The translations under genes were made by a program, and so were the position numbers. The notes under the pieces were generated by a model. That model made no database searches and was not told the DNA's origin. It was given only the letters and a program-made list of their open reading frames with translations. DNA of 55,850 nt from Enterobacteriaceae bacterium B14. Its GTDB lineage: Bacteria; Pseudomonadota; Gammaproteobacteria; Enterobacterales; Enterobacteriaceae. The stretch covers positions 155,500-211,349 of the forward strand of contig DF158886.1 in the NCBI GenBank assembly GCA_000307305.1. The letters are read 5' to 3'. Shown piece after piece: positions 35,467 to 45,120 of this stretch. The stretch's first letter is position 1. The number at the start of each line of letters is the position of its first letter.

Positions 35467-36099
35467 TTATCGGGTTCCGTACACGACGATAGTTTTCCCG
35501 TGAGCAGAGATCAGGCTTTGATCTTCCAGCATCTTGAGAATTCGCCCTACGGTTTCACGGGAACAGCCAACGATTTGGCCAATTTCTTGGCGTGTTATTT
35601 TAATTTGCATTCCATCTGGGTGGGTCATCGCATCGGGTTGTTTCGCCAGATTCAACAGTGTTTGAGCGATACGGCCTGTGACATCCAAGAAGGCTAAATT
35701 TCCTACTTTTTCTGATGTGACTTGCAGGCGACTTGCCATTTGTGCAGAAAGACGCATAAGAATATCAGGGTTAACTTGAATCAGTTGGCGGAATTTCTTA
35801 TAAGAAATCTCGGCAACTTCACATGCTGTTTTTGCCCGCACCCAAGCGCTACGTTCCTGACCTTCTTCAAACAGGCCAAGCTCTCCGATAAAGTCACCTT
35901 GGTTAAGGTAAGAGAGGATCATCTCTTTGCCTTCTTCATCTTTGATTAGGACGGCAACGGACCCTTTTACTATGTAGTAAAGTGTTTCGGCCTTTTCACC
36001 TTGATGGATTAAGGTGCTTTTGGAGGGATATTTATGAATATGGCAGTGAGACAGAAACCATTCGAGGGTAGGATCTGTTTGTTGTTTGCCGAGAACCAT
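35467..36099 (-). CDS. crp: cAMP receptor protein
   Basis: A 210-residue global regulator nearly identical to E. coli CRP. The cAMP-binding domain has [20 protein letters not shown] with the Glu/Arg/Ser ligands, the C-helix carries [17 protein letters not shown] (Thr/Ser cAMP contacts), and the recognition helix is [18 protein letters not shown]. It binds cAMP and controls hundreds of promoters. It is divergent from yhfA, as in E. coli. Confidence 0.99.
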   Translation of the reverse strand: MVLGKQQTDPTLEWFLSHCHIHKYPSKSTLIHQGEKAETLYYIVKGSVAVLIKDEEGKEMILSYLNQGDFIGELGLFEEGQERSAWVRAKTACEVAEISYKKFRQLIQVNPDILMRLSAQMASRLQVTSEKVGNLAFLDVTGRIAQTLLNLAKQPDAMTHPDGMQIKITRQEIGQIVGCSRETVGRILKMLEDQSLISAHGKTIVVYGTR

Positions 36100-36607
36100 T
36101 CGCTGTCATCCTCAGTTGTCATAGCTATCCGAGAGTAAAAACTCGGAGTTTGCTTTAGGTATAGATAATAAATTAAACAATCATTACTCATTTGAGTAAA
36201 ATTGCACATATATCTTACTGAAAAAATGGGGAAATGTTGCCTCATTTTATCTTTTTCTTTGCAGGCGCTTAGCTTTAGTTAATTATTTTCAGTTAATTAA
36301 TATCTCGGCCTTGAGTTTTTATTCTGCTGTTGCATTCCGACATTTTGAAAATACGATTTAGGCTATTTGGTGTTTGCTTGTGGTACTCAAAACTAGCAAC
36401 CAAAATACCTTATTTTTTTACCATTTTCAGAAAGAGATAATATCACCTTTGTTTGTAACACATGATTGTGTCACTGTCTTGCGTTGTCTCGATTCAGTTT
36501 GATTTGAGTCAGCTTATTCGCATGTCAGATTGCGGGTTGTGAGGCGAAAGAGTAGTCTTTTAAGGAAAATAATCTTGATGGCTATCGCGCCAAAGGAGCC
36601 GTTGTTA
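36100..36607. promoter_or_regulatory. crp-yhfA divergent intergenic region
   Basis: This 508-base, AT-rich gap must hold the crp and yhfA promoters and, by analogy with E. coli, a long crp leader and CRP autoregulatory sites. I see partial half-sites such as TTGTGTCAC around 36469-36477 but no convincing full CRP site (TGTGA-N6-TCACA). No gene or RNA is evident. Confidence 0.45.
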
Positions 36608-37015
36608 ATGGAAGCACGCGTAAAATGGGTTGAAGGCATGACATTTCTTGGTGAGTCTGCTTCAGGACACCAGATTTTGATGGATGGTAATGCCGGTGAT
36701 AAAGCACCAAGCCCGATGGAGATGGTTTTGATGTCGGTGGGTGGCTGTAGTGCTATTGATGTGGTGTCTATTTTACAGAAAGGGCGTTTAGACGTTCGTG
36801 ACTGCGAAGTTAAGTTGACATCTGAGCGTCGTGAAGAGGCTCCTCGTCTGTTTACCCATATCAACCTGCATTTTGTTGTAACGGGCAAAGATCTGACAGA
36901 TAAGCAGGTAGAGCGTGCGGTTCAGCTTTCCGCTGAAAAATATTGTTCTGTCTCTTTAATGTTAGGGCAGACAGCGAAAATCACCCACAGTTTCGAAATT
37001 CAGGAACTGAAATAA
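36608..37015 (+). CDS. yhfA: OsmC/Ohr family protein YhfA
   Basis: A 135-residue OsmC-fold protein very close to E. coli YhfA (134): ARVKWVEGMTFLGESASGHQ, SPMEMVLMSVGGCSAIDVV and LSAEKYCSVSLML. The two conserved cysteines (in GGCSAID and KYCSV) are the pair that reduces peroxides in Ohr/OsmC proteins; the substrate of YhfA is not established. I use the ATG at 36608 (AAAGGAG upstream, E. coli start); the longest frame adds 26 residues. Confidence 0.94.
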   Translation: MEARVKWVEGMTFLGESASGHQILMDGNAGDKAPSPMEMVLMSVGGCSAIDVVSILQKGRLDVRDCEVKLTSERREEAPRLFTHINLHFVVTGKDLTDKQVERAVQLSAEKYCSVSLMLGQTAKITHSFEIQELK

Positions 37016-37086
37016 CCAATTGAAAATACGTTGAATGTGTGATGAGTCAATATGTACGAGTATGAGTAAAAGCGGATATGACGATG

Positions 37087-37108
37087 AAAGGGAGCAGATG
37101 CTCCCTTT
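37087..37108. terminator. Bidirectional terminator between yhfA and prkB
   Basis: AAAGGGAGC, loop AGAT, GCTCCCTTT: a perfect 9-pair stem in the convergent gap, 8 bases past the prkB stop codon. Only short A/T runs flank it. Confidence 0.75.
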
Positions 37109-37116
37109 AAATCGGA

Positions 37117-37989
37117 TTATGCGGAATGATTTTTTTCTGAGAGTAACTTCGCCACCAGTGGCATCATAATCAGCTCCATTGCCAGCCCCATTTTCCCCCC
37201 AGGCACAACCAATGTATTGATATGCGATATAAACGACCCTTGCAGCATCGCCAGCAGATAAGGGAAATCGATATTGTCCAAATCTCTAAAGTGGATCACG
37301 ACAAAACTCTCATCCAGAGAAGGGATGGCTTTTGCCGCAAAAGGATTGGAGGTATCGACCGTAGGGACGCGCTGGAAGTTGAGATGAGTGCGGGAAAACT
37401 GGGGGGTAATGTAACCAATATAGTCTTCCATTGAGCGAATAACTGAATCCATAACGGCTTCGCGGGAGTGGCCTCTTTCGCCAGTATCCCGAATGAGTTT
37501 TTGGATCCACTCAAGGTTAACAATAGGAACAACGCCTACGAGTAAATCGACGTGTTGAGCAACATTGTGCTGATTGGTAACGACCCCACCGTGCAACCCT
37601 TCATAGAACAGTAGGTCGGTTGGCTCCTGCAATTTTTCCCAAGGCGTAAAAGTACCAGGGACCTGATTGTAGGGGACTGCCTCATCATAAGTGTGTAAGT
37701 ACTTACGGGAGCGGCCTGTTCCCTCTTTTCCGTAAGTGTGAAAGCTTTGCTCTAATTGGGCGAAATCGTTGGCTTCTGGCCCAAAATAGCTAATATGTCG
37801 CCCTTGCTCACGGGCTTTGCGAATGGCCGAGTCCATTTCTGGACGGGTGTAACGGTGGAAACTGTCACCTTCTAAAAAGGCGGCTTTGGCATTCAATTGT
37901 TGGAATATTTTCTTAAATGCCATACTGGTTGTTGTTGTACCTGCGCCACTGGAACCAGTTACTGCAATTACAGGATGTTGAGCTGACAT
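37117..37989 (-). CDS. prkB: Phosphoribulokinase-family protein PrkB
   Basis: A 290-residue P-loop kinase-like protein nearly identical to E. coli PrkB (289). The nucleotide loop is GSSGAGTTTTSMAF at residues 12-25, followed by EGDSFHRYTRPEMD, FYEGLHGG and WIQKLIRDTGERGHS. It is related to the Calvin-cycle phosphoribulokinase, but this bacterium shows no other Calvin gene here, and the physiological substrate in enterobacteria is unknown. It lies downstream of yheT-yheU in the same direction. Confidence 0.94.
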   Translation of the reverse strand: MSAQHPVIAVTGSSGAGTTTTSMAFKKIFQQLNAKAAFLEGDSFHRYTRPEMDSAIRKAREQGRHISYFGPEANDFAQLEQSFHTYGKEGTGRSRKYLHTYDEAVPYNQVPGTFTPWEKLQEPTDLLFYEGLHGGVVTNQHNVAQHVDLLVGVVPIVNLEWIQKLIRDTGERGHSREAVMDSVIRSMEDYIGYITPQFSRTHLNFQRVPTVDTSNPFAAKAIPSLDESFVVIHFRDLDNIDFPYLLAMLQGSFISHINTLVVPGGKMGLAMELIMMPLVAKLLSEKNHSA

Positions 37990-38104
37990 CTATTTCCTAC
38001 CTTGCATGAATGGGAAAAGAGATACGAAGGAACGCGTGGTTGGGTCGTATCTGTGCAGTTTTTCAAGTATATCCGCCTACGTGAATTATTTTAGGTATAT
38101 CACG

Positions 38105-38350
38105 TTAATAGACGTCGTTTTGCTCTTCTTCACCTTCTCTAAACTGGGAATGAGGCATGATATTGATGGTTTCATGTAACTCTGACCACACTAACACTGC
38201 CTCGCCGTTGGCGAGCTGGCGGCGTACATCCTCGACCTTTTGGCTCAGTGCTTTTTCGTGTTCACCGTAGTCTGTTCCTTCACGTAGTACAAAGGTTTCT
38301 ATCAGATTTTCTAGTGTTTCCGGTGCAATGTCTTTCCAGGGAATGATCAC
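38105..38350 (-). CDS. yheU: Small conserved protein YheU (UPF0270)
   Basis: An 81-residue protein aligned with E. coli YheU (72): [33 protein letters not shown] and [19 protein letters not shown] start it at a GTG at 38350 because GAGGA lies 6 bases upstream, the start overlaps the yheT stop by four bases (GTGA), and homologues begin at IPW; the longest frame would add 18 residues inside yheT. The C-terminal [10 protein letters not shown] tail is extra. Function unknown. Confidence 0.9.
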   Translation of the reverse strand: MIIPWKDIAPETLENLIETFVLREGTDYGEHEKALSQKVEDVRRQLANGEAVLVWSELHETINIMPHSQFREGEEEQNDVY

Positions 38351-39345
38351 TGTGTTTCCTCTAAGTAAGGCGACAACCAAGACGGGATTCTTTGCTCTAG
38401 CCACATTTGTGGTTTTTTTAGTGTTCCACTAATGAAGCCGACATGTCCACCATGTTCCGTTAACTGATATTCGATATTGCTAGGCAAACTATTCTCTAGA
38501 GGTATGACATCTGGCGTCATAAACGGATCGTCCTTTGCGTGAATAATCAGCAATGGTTTGCGTATTTGAGGCAGCAGCGGTAAGGCGCTACAGCGGCGGT
38601 AATAATCGACGGCATCCTTGAAGTCATGAATGCGAGAGGTAATCGCGTTATCAAACTCGCGAATACTTTTTAGTTTTTTGAGTGTATCTAGCTGAATAGG
38701 CAGAGAGCCGGGATAACTAACCAGTTTGCGCGTTGCGTTCTGCTTAAGTTGGCCTAGCAAGTAGTGGTTATAGAGACGGGAGAAACCTTGTTCCATTCGT
38801 TTTGCACAAGGCTCTAACATTAATGGTGCGGAGACAATAACGGCGGCATTTAGCTGGGCATTATCGCCTTCTTCTGCCAGATAATAGGCCAGCATGTTAC
38901 CTCCTAATGAGATGCCGACGGCGGCAGTAGGAACATCGCCAAAGCTTTCTTTTAGCCAGCGGAGGAAAAAGCGGGCATCTTCTGTTTCGCCGGAGTGATA
39001 AATACGGCGATTACGGTTAGGTTCCCCGCTACAGCCGCGAAAGTGCATCACAACGCCTAGCCACCCTTTTTCACGCCATGCATTCAGTAAGCCGTGGGCA
39101 TAAGGGCTATAAAAACTACCCTCTAGGCCATGAAAAAGAACAACTCTGGGTTTATGTTTCGCTTCTTCGGGTGGCTCACTCCATGCCAGATCGACAAAGT
39201 CACCATCGGGTAGTTCTAATCGCTGCCAGAGAGGCTCAAGTAAAATTCGGCGGCGAAAAACGCGTGGAAGTAGTGTCTGTAAATGCGGATTAGCTAATCC
39301 ACGCATAGGATAAAAAGGTGTGTTCATCTCGTGATTAAAATTCAT
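38347..39345 (-). CDS. yheT: Alpha/beta hydrolase YheT
   Basis: A 332-residue alpha/beta-fold hydrolase similar to E. coli YheT (340). It has [15 protein letters not shown] (oxyanion region), the nucleophile elbow [10 protein letters not shown] with Ser near residue 145, [14 protein letters not shown] and HGGHVGF with the catalytic His. Members are predicted esterases; the substrate is not known. It overlaps yheU by four bases, forming a yheT-yheU-(prkB) run. Confidence 0.94.
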   Translation of the reverse strand: MNFNHEMNTPFYPMRGLANPHLQTLLPRVFRRRILLEPLWQRLELPDGDFVDLAWSEPPEEAKHKPRVVLFHGLEGSFYSPYAHGLLNAWREKGWLGVVMHFRGCSGEPNRNRRIYHSGETEDARFFLRWLKESFGDVPTAAVGISLGGNMLAYYLAEEGDNAQLNAAVIVSAPLMLEPCAKRMEQGFSRLYNHYLLGQLKQNATRKLVSYPGSLPIQLDTLKKLKSIREFDNAITSRIHDFKDAVDYYRRCSALPLLPQIRKPLLIIHAKDDPFMTPDVIPLENSLPSNIEYQLTEHGGHVGFISGTLKKPQMWLEQRIPSWLSPYLEETQ

Positions 39346-39432
39346 GTTTAAATTCCTTGTGCGATCAATATCACACTGTTAGCTTCGTTCATATCACTAA
39401 CAACACAGTCAAAGTGAAGGGCACGTAATAAC

Positions 39433-40044
39433 ATGGAGCAGGGGCTATTTTTATCAATGTTGGGTTTTTTATGGGTAGCTGCAATTACCCCTGGCCCTAA
39501 TAATATGCTGTTAACGTCTTCTGGTGCTAATTTTGGTTTCGTGCGATCAATTCCTGTCATGGTTGGCATCATGGCAGGTATGCAGACGTTGTTGCTGTGT
39601 GTCTCATTGGGGATTGGCGGTCTGTTGTTAGCCATGCCTTCGTTGCATACGACATTAAAAGTGTTGGGCAGTGCTTACTTACTCTGGTTGTCTTGGAAGA
39701 TAGCCACGGCGCGTTATGAAGAGTTGGATGCGTCAGAGAAAGAGACGGCTCAGCCTGTGAAGTTTTATCAAGGCTTACTACTACAGTTTCTTAACCCAAA
39801 AGCATGGTTGATGGGTCTGGGAGCCATAGCGAGTTTTAGTCTATCTGGCAGTGCCTATGTGGCTTCTATTTGGGCCATTAGCTTCGGAATGTTATTAGTT
39901 AATCTTGTGTCGGGGCTGATTTGGCTAGGATTTGGTACGGTTATCGGGCGTCTGTTACACAGTCGCCGTTCATGGAAGATATTTAATCTTTCGATGGGGA
40001 TTTTAACGGCAGCGTGCGTCTTTTTATTTGGCATTAGCGGGTAG
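39433..40044 (+). CDS. LysE/RhtB family exporter (EamB-like)
   Basis: A 203-residue membrane protein with six hydrophobic helices. The family opening is AAITPGPNNMLLTSSGANFG; QFLNPKAWLMGLGA is the second family motif. The closest remembered relatives are cysteine/O-acetylserine exporters (EamB) and homoserine/threonine exporters (RhtB). The exported amino acid cannot be told from sequence. It is divergent from yheT and convergent with yheS; E. coli has no gene here. Confidence 0.88.
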   Translation: MEQGLFLSMLGFLWVAAITPGPNNMLLTSSGANFGFVRSIPVMVGIMAGMQTLLLCVSLGIGGLLLAMPSLHTTLKVLGSAYLLWLSWKIATARYEELDASEKETAQPVKFYQGLLLQFLNPKAWLMGLGAIASFSLSGSAYVASIWAISFGMLLVNLVSGLIWLGFGTVIGRLLHSRRSWKIFNLSMGILTAACVFLFGISG

Positions 40045-40062
40045 ATCTCTTTATCAATTGTT

Positions 40063-40095
40063 AAAAAGGGGGGAGCTTAAAGCTCCCCCTTTTTA
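40063..40095. terminator. Bidirectional terminator between the exporter gene and yheS
   Basis: A11-C-type stem: AAAAAGGGGGGAGCT and AGCTCCCCCTTTTT, with G/C-rich core and A/T flanks giving U runs in both directions. It is 18 bases past the exporter stop and 15 past the yheS stop. Confidence 0.9.
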
Positions 40096-40109
40096 TTGAC
40101 TCACGATTG

Positions 40110-42032
40110 CTACAGTTCAGATTCAAATACCTGAGTCATCTCTTCTAGCTTATCTTGAAGGTCTAACCACTCTGCCTCAGTCTCCTCAAGCTGTGATTTG
40201 ACTTTTACTTGCTGCTGCAAACATTCGTTTAAATCAGCTTTGCGCGCTTGCTCATAGAGTGCGCTATCTGCAAGTTGCTCTTCCACGTTCTTTAGCGTGG
40301 TGCCGAGCTTTTCCATCTTCTGCTCTAGCTGTGTTACCTGTTTGCGTAGAGGCTGAGTTTGGGTTCTGAACTCGGCTTCACGGCGTTTTTGGTCTTTGCG
40401 GGCCTGGGCCGTATTACCGCTGTTAGCTTGTTCACTATCGCTGGAAGCTGAGGTTTCCTGTTTTTGTTGGTCACTGAGCCACTGTTGATAATCGTCTAGA
40501 TCGCCGTCAAACGGCTCTACCTGACCATCGTGAACCAGATATAAATCATCTGTTGTGGAGCGTAGTAGATGGCGGTCATGCGAGACGACGACTAAGGCAC
40601 CTTCAAAATCAATAAGGGCTTCGGTAAGCGCTTGGCGCATATCGAGGTCTAGGTGGTTAGTCGGTTCATCGAGTAACAAAAGATTAGGGCGTTGCCATAC
40701 GATGAGAGCCAGCACTAAGCGTGCTTTTTCACCGCCGGAAAAGCGCTCTGTAGGCTCGGTGACTTTATCGCCTTGGAATCCGAAACCTCCGAGGTAATCT
40801 CGTAATTTTTGCTCTAACTCTTTAGGTGCCAAGCGGCTGAGGTGTTGTAAAGGTGAATCATCGGCGCGCAGGTACTCTAATTGATGCTGTGCAAAATAGC
40901 CGAGCTTCACGCCTTTAGATAAGCCTATATCCCCTTTTATTGGCGGCAGTGTTCCTGCAAGGATCTTGATGAGCGTCGATTTACCCGCACCGTTGCGGCC
41001 TAATAATCCGATGCGTGAACCAGGAACAAGATTCAGCTTTATCGAATTTAGAATGATGTGATCGCCATAACCGGCAGTGATCTTCTCCATTCGAAGCAAA
41101 GGATCAGGCAGGCTTTCCGGTTTCAGAAAGCTGAAATGGAAGGGGTTATCGACGTGTGCAGGGGCAATGAGTTCCATGCGTTCCAGCATTTTGATTCTGC
41201 TCTGGGCCTGTTTAGCTTTTGTCGCTTGAGCACGAAAACGGTCTATATAGCTTTGCAGATGGGCGACTTTTTCTTGCTGGCTTTGATACAGCGATTGCTG
41301 TTGAGCCAGTTTTGCTACACGTTGACGCTCGAAAGAGCTGTAGTTACCGGTGTACTCGTTGATTTGCTGCTGCTCAATATGCAGAATTTTATCGACGATA
41401 GGGTCGAGAAAATCACGGTCATGGGAGATAAGAATTAGCGTGCCAGGGTAGCCCTTGAGCCATTTTTCAAGCCAGATGACGGCATCGAGGTCTAAATGGT
41501 TAGTCGGTTCATCGAGCAGGAGTAGGTCAGAGCGACATAAAAGTGCTTGAGCCAAGTTAAGGCGCATCCGCCATCCGCCAGAAAAAGCGCGAACAGGTTG
41601 TTCTAGCTGCTCTTGTGAAAAACCTAAGCCGTGCAGCAAGCTGGCAGCACGTGAGCGAATCGTCCACGCGTGAATCGCATCCAGTTTGCCATGTATGGTG
41701 GCAATGGCGTTGCCATCATTTTTCTCGTTAGCGTCGGCAAGCTGTTTTTCCAAGCCGCGAAATTCACGATCGCCATCAATCACATACTCGATTGCTGGGA
41801 TATCTAATGCAGGTGTTTCTTGATTAACCCACGCCAATGCCCAATTGGTAGGAAAGGTTGCGCTGCCACCATCGGCGCTCAGTTCGCCTTTTAGTAGTGA
41901 CAAGAGCGTGGATTTCCCACAGCCATTTTTACCGACCAAGCCTACTTTTTGGCTTGGATTAATGGTGGCGGTTGCATTATCCAGCAGAACATGGGTACCG
42001 CGTCGAATTTGTAATGAGGACAGTACGATCAT
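40110..42032 (-). CDS. yheS: ABC-F family ATPase YheS
   Basis: A 640-residue soluble protein with two ABC domains and no membrane helices, aligned with E. coli YheS (637). Walker A motifs: GLVGKNGCGKSTLL near residue 30 and GLLGRNGAGKSTLIK near 340. Signature and Walker B: FSGGWRMRLNLAQALL, LLLLDEPTNHLDLD (first), FSGGEKARLVLALI and LLLLDEPTNHLDLD (second). A charged coiled-coil linker and C-terminal coiled coil follow. ABC-F proteins act on ribosomes. The start at 42032 matches E. coli; a frame from 42080 adds 16 residues. Confidence 0.95.
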   Translation of the reverse strand: MIVLSSLQIRRGTHVLLDNATATINPSQKVGLVGKNGCGKSTLLSLLKGELSADGGSATFPTNWALAWVNQETPALDIPAIEYVIDGDREFRGLEKQLADANEKNDGNAIATIHGKLDAIHAWTIRSRAASLLHGLGFSQEQLEQPVRAFSGGWRMRLNLAQALLCRSDLLLLDEPTNHLDLDAVIWLEKWLKGYPGTLILISHDRDFLDPIVDKILHIEQQQINEYTGNYSSFERQRVAKLAQQQSLYQSQQEKVAHLQSYIDRFRAQATKAKQAQSRIKMLERMELIAPAHVDNPFHFSFLKPESLPDPLLRMEKITAGYGDHIILNSIKLNLVPGSRIGLLGRNGAGKSTLIKILAGTLPPIKGDIGLSKGVKLGYFAQHQLEYLRADDSPLQHLSRLAPKELEQKLRDYLGGFGFQGDKVTEPTERFSGGEKARLVLALIVWQRPNLLLLDEPTNHLDLDMRQALTEALIDFEGALVVVSHDRHLLRSTTDDLYLVHDGQVEPFDGDLDDYQQWLSDQQKQETSASSDSEQANSGNTAQARKDQKRREAEFRTQTQPLRKQVTQLEQKMEKLGTTLKNVEEQLADSALYEQARKADLNECLQQQVKVKSQLEETEAEWLDLQDKLEEMTQVFESEL

Positions 42033-42134
42033 AAAACCACGTATATAAAATAGAATGGGGAAATTGCCTATCGTCAACAAGAACGGCTGCGATAGTGGCG
42101 CACTTTTTATTGCTATTCGAGGGTGCAGTAGAAA

Positions 42135-42148
42135 CGCTATCGATAGCG
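42135..42148. promoter_or_regulatory. 14-base perfect palindrome in the yheS-kefG gap
   Basis: CGCTATCGATAGCG reads the same on both strands. It lies 103 bases before the yheS start and about 200 before kefG. Such a palindrome could be an operator for either divergent unit. I do not recognise the cognate regulator. Confidence 0.35.
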
Positions 42149-42346
42149 AAATATTGACGCTAGCTTAACATAAAAATAGCGTTGTCAGCAGAGTGGGAAC
42201 GGAGAGGTTATCCCGGACAAAATCCCCTTTGATATGTTTTAAATATGTTAGGTTGTCTTATTATTCTCACAATTCTGTATCATAATCATTAACACGTTAA
42301 GCGGAGTTGTGGCTACGACGAGTTCTTGAAATTCTTGGAGAATAAC

Positions 42347-42898
42347 ATGCCGATGCCACCTAAGGTTTTACTGCTATACGCCCACCCTGAGTCGCAAGAG
42401 TCCGTAGCAAATCGAGTTTTATTGCAATCGGCTAGCCAGTTGGAGCATGTGACAGTGCATGATCTTTATGCCCACTATCCTGATTTCTTCATTGATATTC
42501 CTTACGAGCAAAAGCTGCTGAGTGAACATCAGATCATTGTTTTCCAACACCCTCTCTACACCTACAGTTGCCCAGCCTTACTGAAAGAGTGGTTAGACAG
42601 AGTATTGATGCGCGGGTTTGCCAGTGGTGTCGGCGGTAATGCCTTGGAAGGCAAATATTGGCGTTCAGTGATTACCACAGGTGAGCCAGAAGGGGCTTAT
42701 CGGATTGGTGGTTATAACCGTCATTCAATGGACGAAGTACTTCGGCCTTTTGAAATGACAGCTGCTATGTGTCGTATGCATTGGATGACGCCTTTTATCG
42801 TTTACTGGGCCAGACGTTTAAAACAGGACGTATTAGCGAGCTATAGCCATGCATACGGCGAGTGGTTGAGATCACCTCTCGCGGCAGGAGGCCACTGA
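42347..42898 (+). CDS. kefG: KefB ancillary oxidoreductase KefG
   Basis: A 183-residue flavodoxin-like quinone reductase of the NQO1 family, close to E. coli KefG (184): [60 protein letters not shown] and [12 protein letters not shown]. It binds KefB on the cytoplasmic face and is needed for full activity of the glutathione-gated potassium efflux system. The ATG at 42347 follows TTGGAG; the longer frame from 42326 lacks a site. It ends in TGATG, which is the kefB start. Confidence 0.96.
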   Translation: MPMPPKVLLLYAHPESQESVANRVLLQSASQLEHVTVHDLYAHYPDFFIDIPYEQKLLSEHQIIVFQHPLYTYSCPALLKEWLDRVLMRGFASGVGGNALEGKYWRSVITTGEPEGAYRIGGYNRHSMDEVLRPFEMTAAMCRMHWMTPFIVYWARRLKQDVLASYSHAYGEWLRSPLAAGGH

Positions 42899-44712
42899 TG
42901 GATGATGGCTATCTCTTAAAATCTGCTTTTTTCTTTCTGCTTGCTGCTGTCATTGTTGTCCCTATCGCTAAACGGCTGGGCATTGGGGCGGTGCTTGGTT
43001 ATCTATTTGCAGGTATTGCTATTGGGCCTTGGGGAGTGGCGTTTATTAAGGATGTGGAGGAAACGCTACATTTTGCCGAGTTGGGTGTGGTGTTTTTAAT
43101 GTTCCTTATTGGTCTGGAGCTTAATCCTAATAAGCTTTGGCAGCTAAGACGTTCAATATTTGGTGTGGGGACCGCGCAGGTATTAATTACGTCTTTCTTA
43201 TTAGGTGGGGCGCTTTATCTTGGCAACTTTAATTGGCAAGCGGCGCTGATTGGCGGTATTGGGTTGGCGATGTCGTCCACCGCGATAGCATTGCAGCTTA
43301 TGCGTGAGAAAGGGATGCGTGGCAATGATGGTGGGCAACTCGGCTTTGCGGTGTTGCTATTTCAAGATATAGCGGTTGTTCCTGCGTTGGCACTCATTCC
43401 TGTCATTGTAGGTTCTCACCATACTGGGTCTGATTGGTTCACTATCAGTATCAAAGTTGCTGGATTGGCTGTACTGCTTCTTGGAGGGCGCTATTTATTA
43501 AGGCCGTTGCTGAGATATATCGCAGCGATTGGAATGAGAGAAGTATTTACAGCGACAGCACTGCTGGTGGTATTAGGTTCGGCATTGTTGATGCAATCGA
43601 TAGGGTTCTCTATGGCGTTGGGCACCTTTATTGCAGGTGTCTTGTTGGCGGAAAGCGAGTATCAACATGAGCTAGAAATAGCGATTGAGCCTTTTAAAGG
43701 GCTATTGCTGGGACTCTTTTTCATTTCTGTCGGGATGGCTCTGGATCTTGGTGTGTTGTATGTCCATTTGCTGGACATTTTGTTTGGTGTAGTGGTATTG
43801 GTGGGAATCAAACTCAGCGTGTTGTATGTGTTGGCGAGAATTTCTGGCTTACATAGTTCGGTACGATTTCAGTTTTCTGCAGTACTTAGCCAATCAGGTG
43901 AATTTGCCTTTGTCCTCTTTTCTGCTGCGATGGCTCAAAATGTATTCAATAAAGACCAAATGTCTCTGCTGTTAGTAGTAGTGACACTTTCAATGATAAC
44001 TACCCCCTTGCTTATGCAGGTGACTGATCGTTTTTTAACTTACCGCTACAACAACAAGGATGAGAAAGACAAAGATGAAGCACCTTATGTTGAAAACGAT
44101 GATCCTCAAGTGATTATTGTTGGATTCGGGCGTTTTGGGCAGGTGGTTGGCCGTTTGATGATGGCAAATAAAGTCCGAATTACGGTATTGGAGCGGGATG
44201 TTGTACAGGTGGGTATCCTGCGCAAATATGGCTATAAGGTCTACTATGGTGATGCGGCAGAGCTGGAGTTGCTGAGGGCCGCAGGTGCAGATAAAGCACA
44301 ATCCATCGTGATTACCTGTAATGCGCCTGAAGATACGATGGATGTTGTGCATTTATGCCAGCGCTACTTTCCACATTTAAAAATATTGGCGCGGGCAAGA
44401 GGCAGAGTAGAAGCGCATGAGCTGCTTCAGGCAGGTGTTAGCCAATTTTCACGGGAAACATTTTCAAGTGCCTTAGAGCTAGGCCGCAAAACACTTGTTG
44501 AACAGGGAATGCATCCTCACCAAGCATTTCGTGCACAGCAACACTTTCGACGCTTGGATATGCGAATGCTACGAGAGCTAGTACCTCCTCATTTAGGAGA
44601 TGTTGCTCAAATATCACGTGTAAAAGAGTCTCGTCGTGAGCTAGAGGAAATATTCCAGAGAGAGATGCAACATGAGCGTAAACGTTTTGACGGATGGGAT
44701 GAATATGAATAA
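42898..44712 (+). CDS. kefB: Glutathione-regulated potassium efflux protein KefB
   Basis: A 604-residue CPA2 antiporter near E. coli KefB (601). About twelve membrane helices cover residues 5-380 ([56 protein letters not shown]). A cytoplasmic KTN/RCK nucleotide-binding domain begins near residue 400 ([18 protein letters not shown]). Glutathione adducts open it to acidify the cytoplasm and protect against electrophiles. The ATG shares a base with the kefG stop (TGATG) after GGAGG. A longer frame starting inside kefG is not needed. Confidence 0.97.
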   Translation: MDDGYLLKSAFFFLLAAVIVVPIAKRLGIGAVLGYLFAGIAIGPWGVAFIKDVEETLHFAELGVVFLMFLIGLELNPNKLWQLRRSIFGVGTAQVLITSFLLGGALYLGNFNWQAALIGGIGLAMSSTAIALQLMREKGMRGNDGGQLGFAVLLFQDIAVVPALALIPVIVGSHHTGSDWFTISIKVAGLAVLLLGGRYLLRPLLRYIAAIGMREVFTATALLVVLGSALLMQSIGFSMALGTFIAGVLLAESEYQHELEIAIEPFKGLLLGLFFISVGMALDLGVLYVHLLDILFGVVVLVGIKLSVLYVLARISGLHSSVRFQFSAVLSQSGEFAFVLFSAAMAQNVFNKDQMSLLLVVVTLSMITTPLLMQVTDRFLTYRYNNKDEKDKDEAPYVENDDPQVIIVGFGRFGQVVGRLMMANKVRITVLERDVVQVGILRKYGYKVYYGDAAELELLRAAGADKAQSIVITCNAPEDTMDVVHLCQRYFPHLKILARARGRVEAHELLQAGVSQFSRETFSSALELGRKTLVEQGMHPHQAFRAQQHFRRLDMRMLRELVPPHLGDVAQISRVKESRRELEEIFQREMQHERKRFDGWDEYE

Positions 44713-44941
44713 TAACCAGAGCAAAAAAGAAAATAGCGAAGTGTTAAATATAATAACAACTCGTAAACGTTTTATTGCAGGCGCAGTATGTCCAGACTGT
44801 AATCAGCAAGATACATTAGCGGTTTATTCTGGAAATAATATAGAAATAGCAGAATGTGTAAGTTGTGGTTATAAGATGACTAATACTGAGCATGTTGATA
44901 AAGATGGCGATAAAAATATCATAGGTATATTCAGAACGTAG
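44699..44941 (+). CDS. yheV: Zinc-ribbon protein YheV with an N-terminal extension
   Basis: An 80-residue protein whose last ~50 residues match E. coli Yhe[30 protein letters not shown] and the ending IIGIFR. The four cysteines (CPDC and CVSC) form a zinc ribbon. The start is uncertain: ATGs at 44672, 44699 and 44705 are in frame; I use 44699, which overlaps kefB by 14 bases and has GGATGGG just upstream. Even from there it has about 20 extra Asn/Lys/Glu-rich residues before the E. coli start. Function unknown; the gene accompanies kefGB. Confidence 0.85.
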   Translation: MNMNNNQSKKENSEVLNIITTRKRFIAGAVCPDCNQQDTLAVYSGNNIEIAECVSCGYKMTNTEHVDKDGDKNIIGIFRT

Positions 44942-44990
44942 AGGCGTGTATTATATTACTCCTACTTACTTTCAATATGAGTTTATAAAA

Positions 44991-45054
44991 CATTTGATTT
45001 CTAAATTATTTGATTTCCAAATCATTTGCTTTGTAAATAATTTGATTTATAAAA
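44991..45054 (+). repeat. Four imperfect 16-bp tandem repeats before the halogenase gene
   Basis: Four consecutive 16-base units share the pattern NATTTGATTTNNAAAT: catttgatttctaaat (44991), tatttgatttccaaat (45007), catttgctttgtaaat (45023) and aatttgatttataaaa (45039). Each unit carries ATTTG then TTT and a near-inverted AAAT. A weaker fifth unit may precede at 44975-44990, because TTTATAAAAC recurs at 44982-44991 and 45046-45055, exactly 64 bases apart. The array ends 66 bases before the halogenase ATG, so it could be a repeated operator or a slipped-strand tract that tunes its expression. Confidence 0.75.
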
Positions 45055-45120
45055 CAATCATTAGATTTGTCTTGGTGTCATTACAGCTATTTCGGATGAA
45101 TGATTGATTAGGAGCAAGGA

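Noticed and set aside
36420-36490. CRP autoregulatory site before crp
   Set aside because: Only half-site-like words were found; no full 22-base match.
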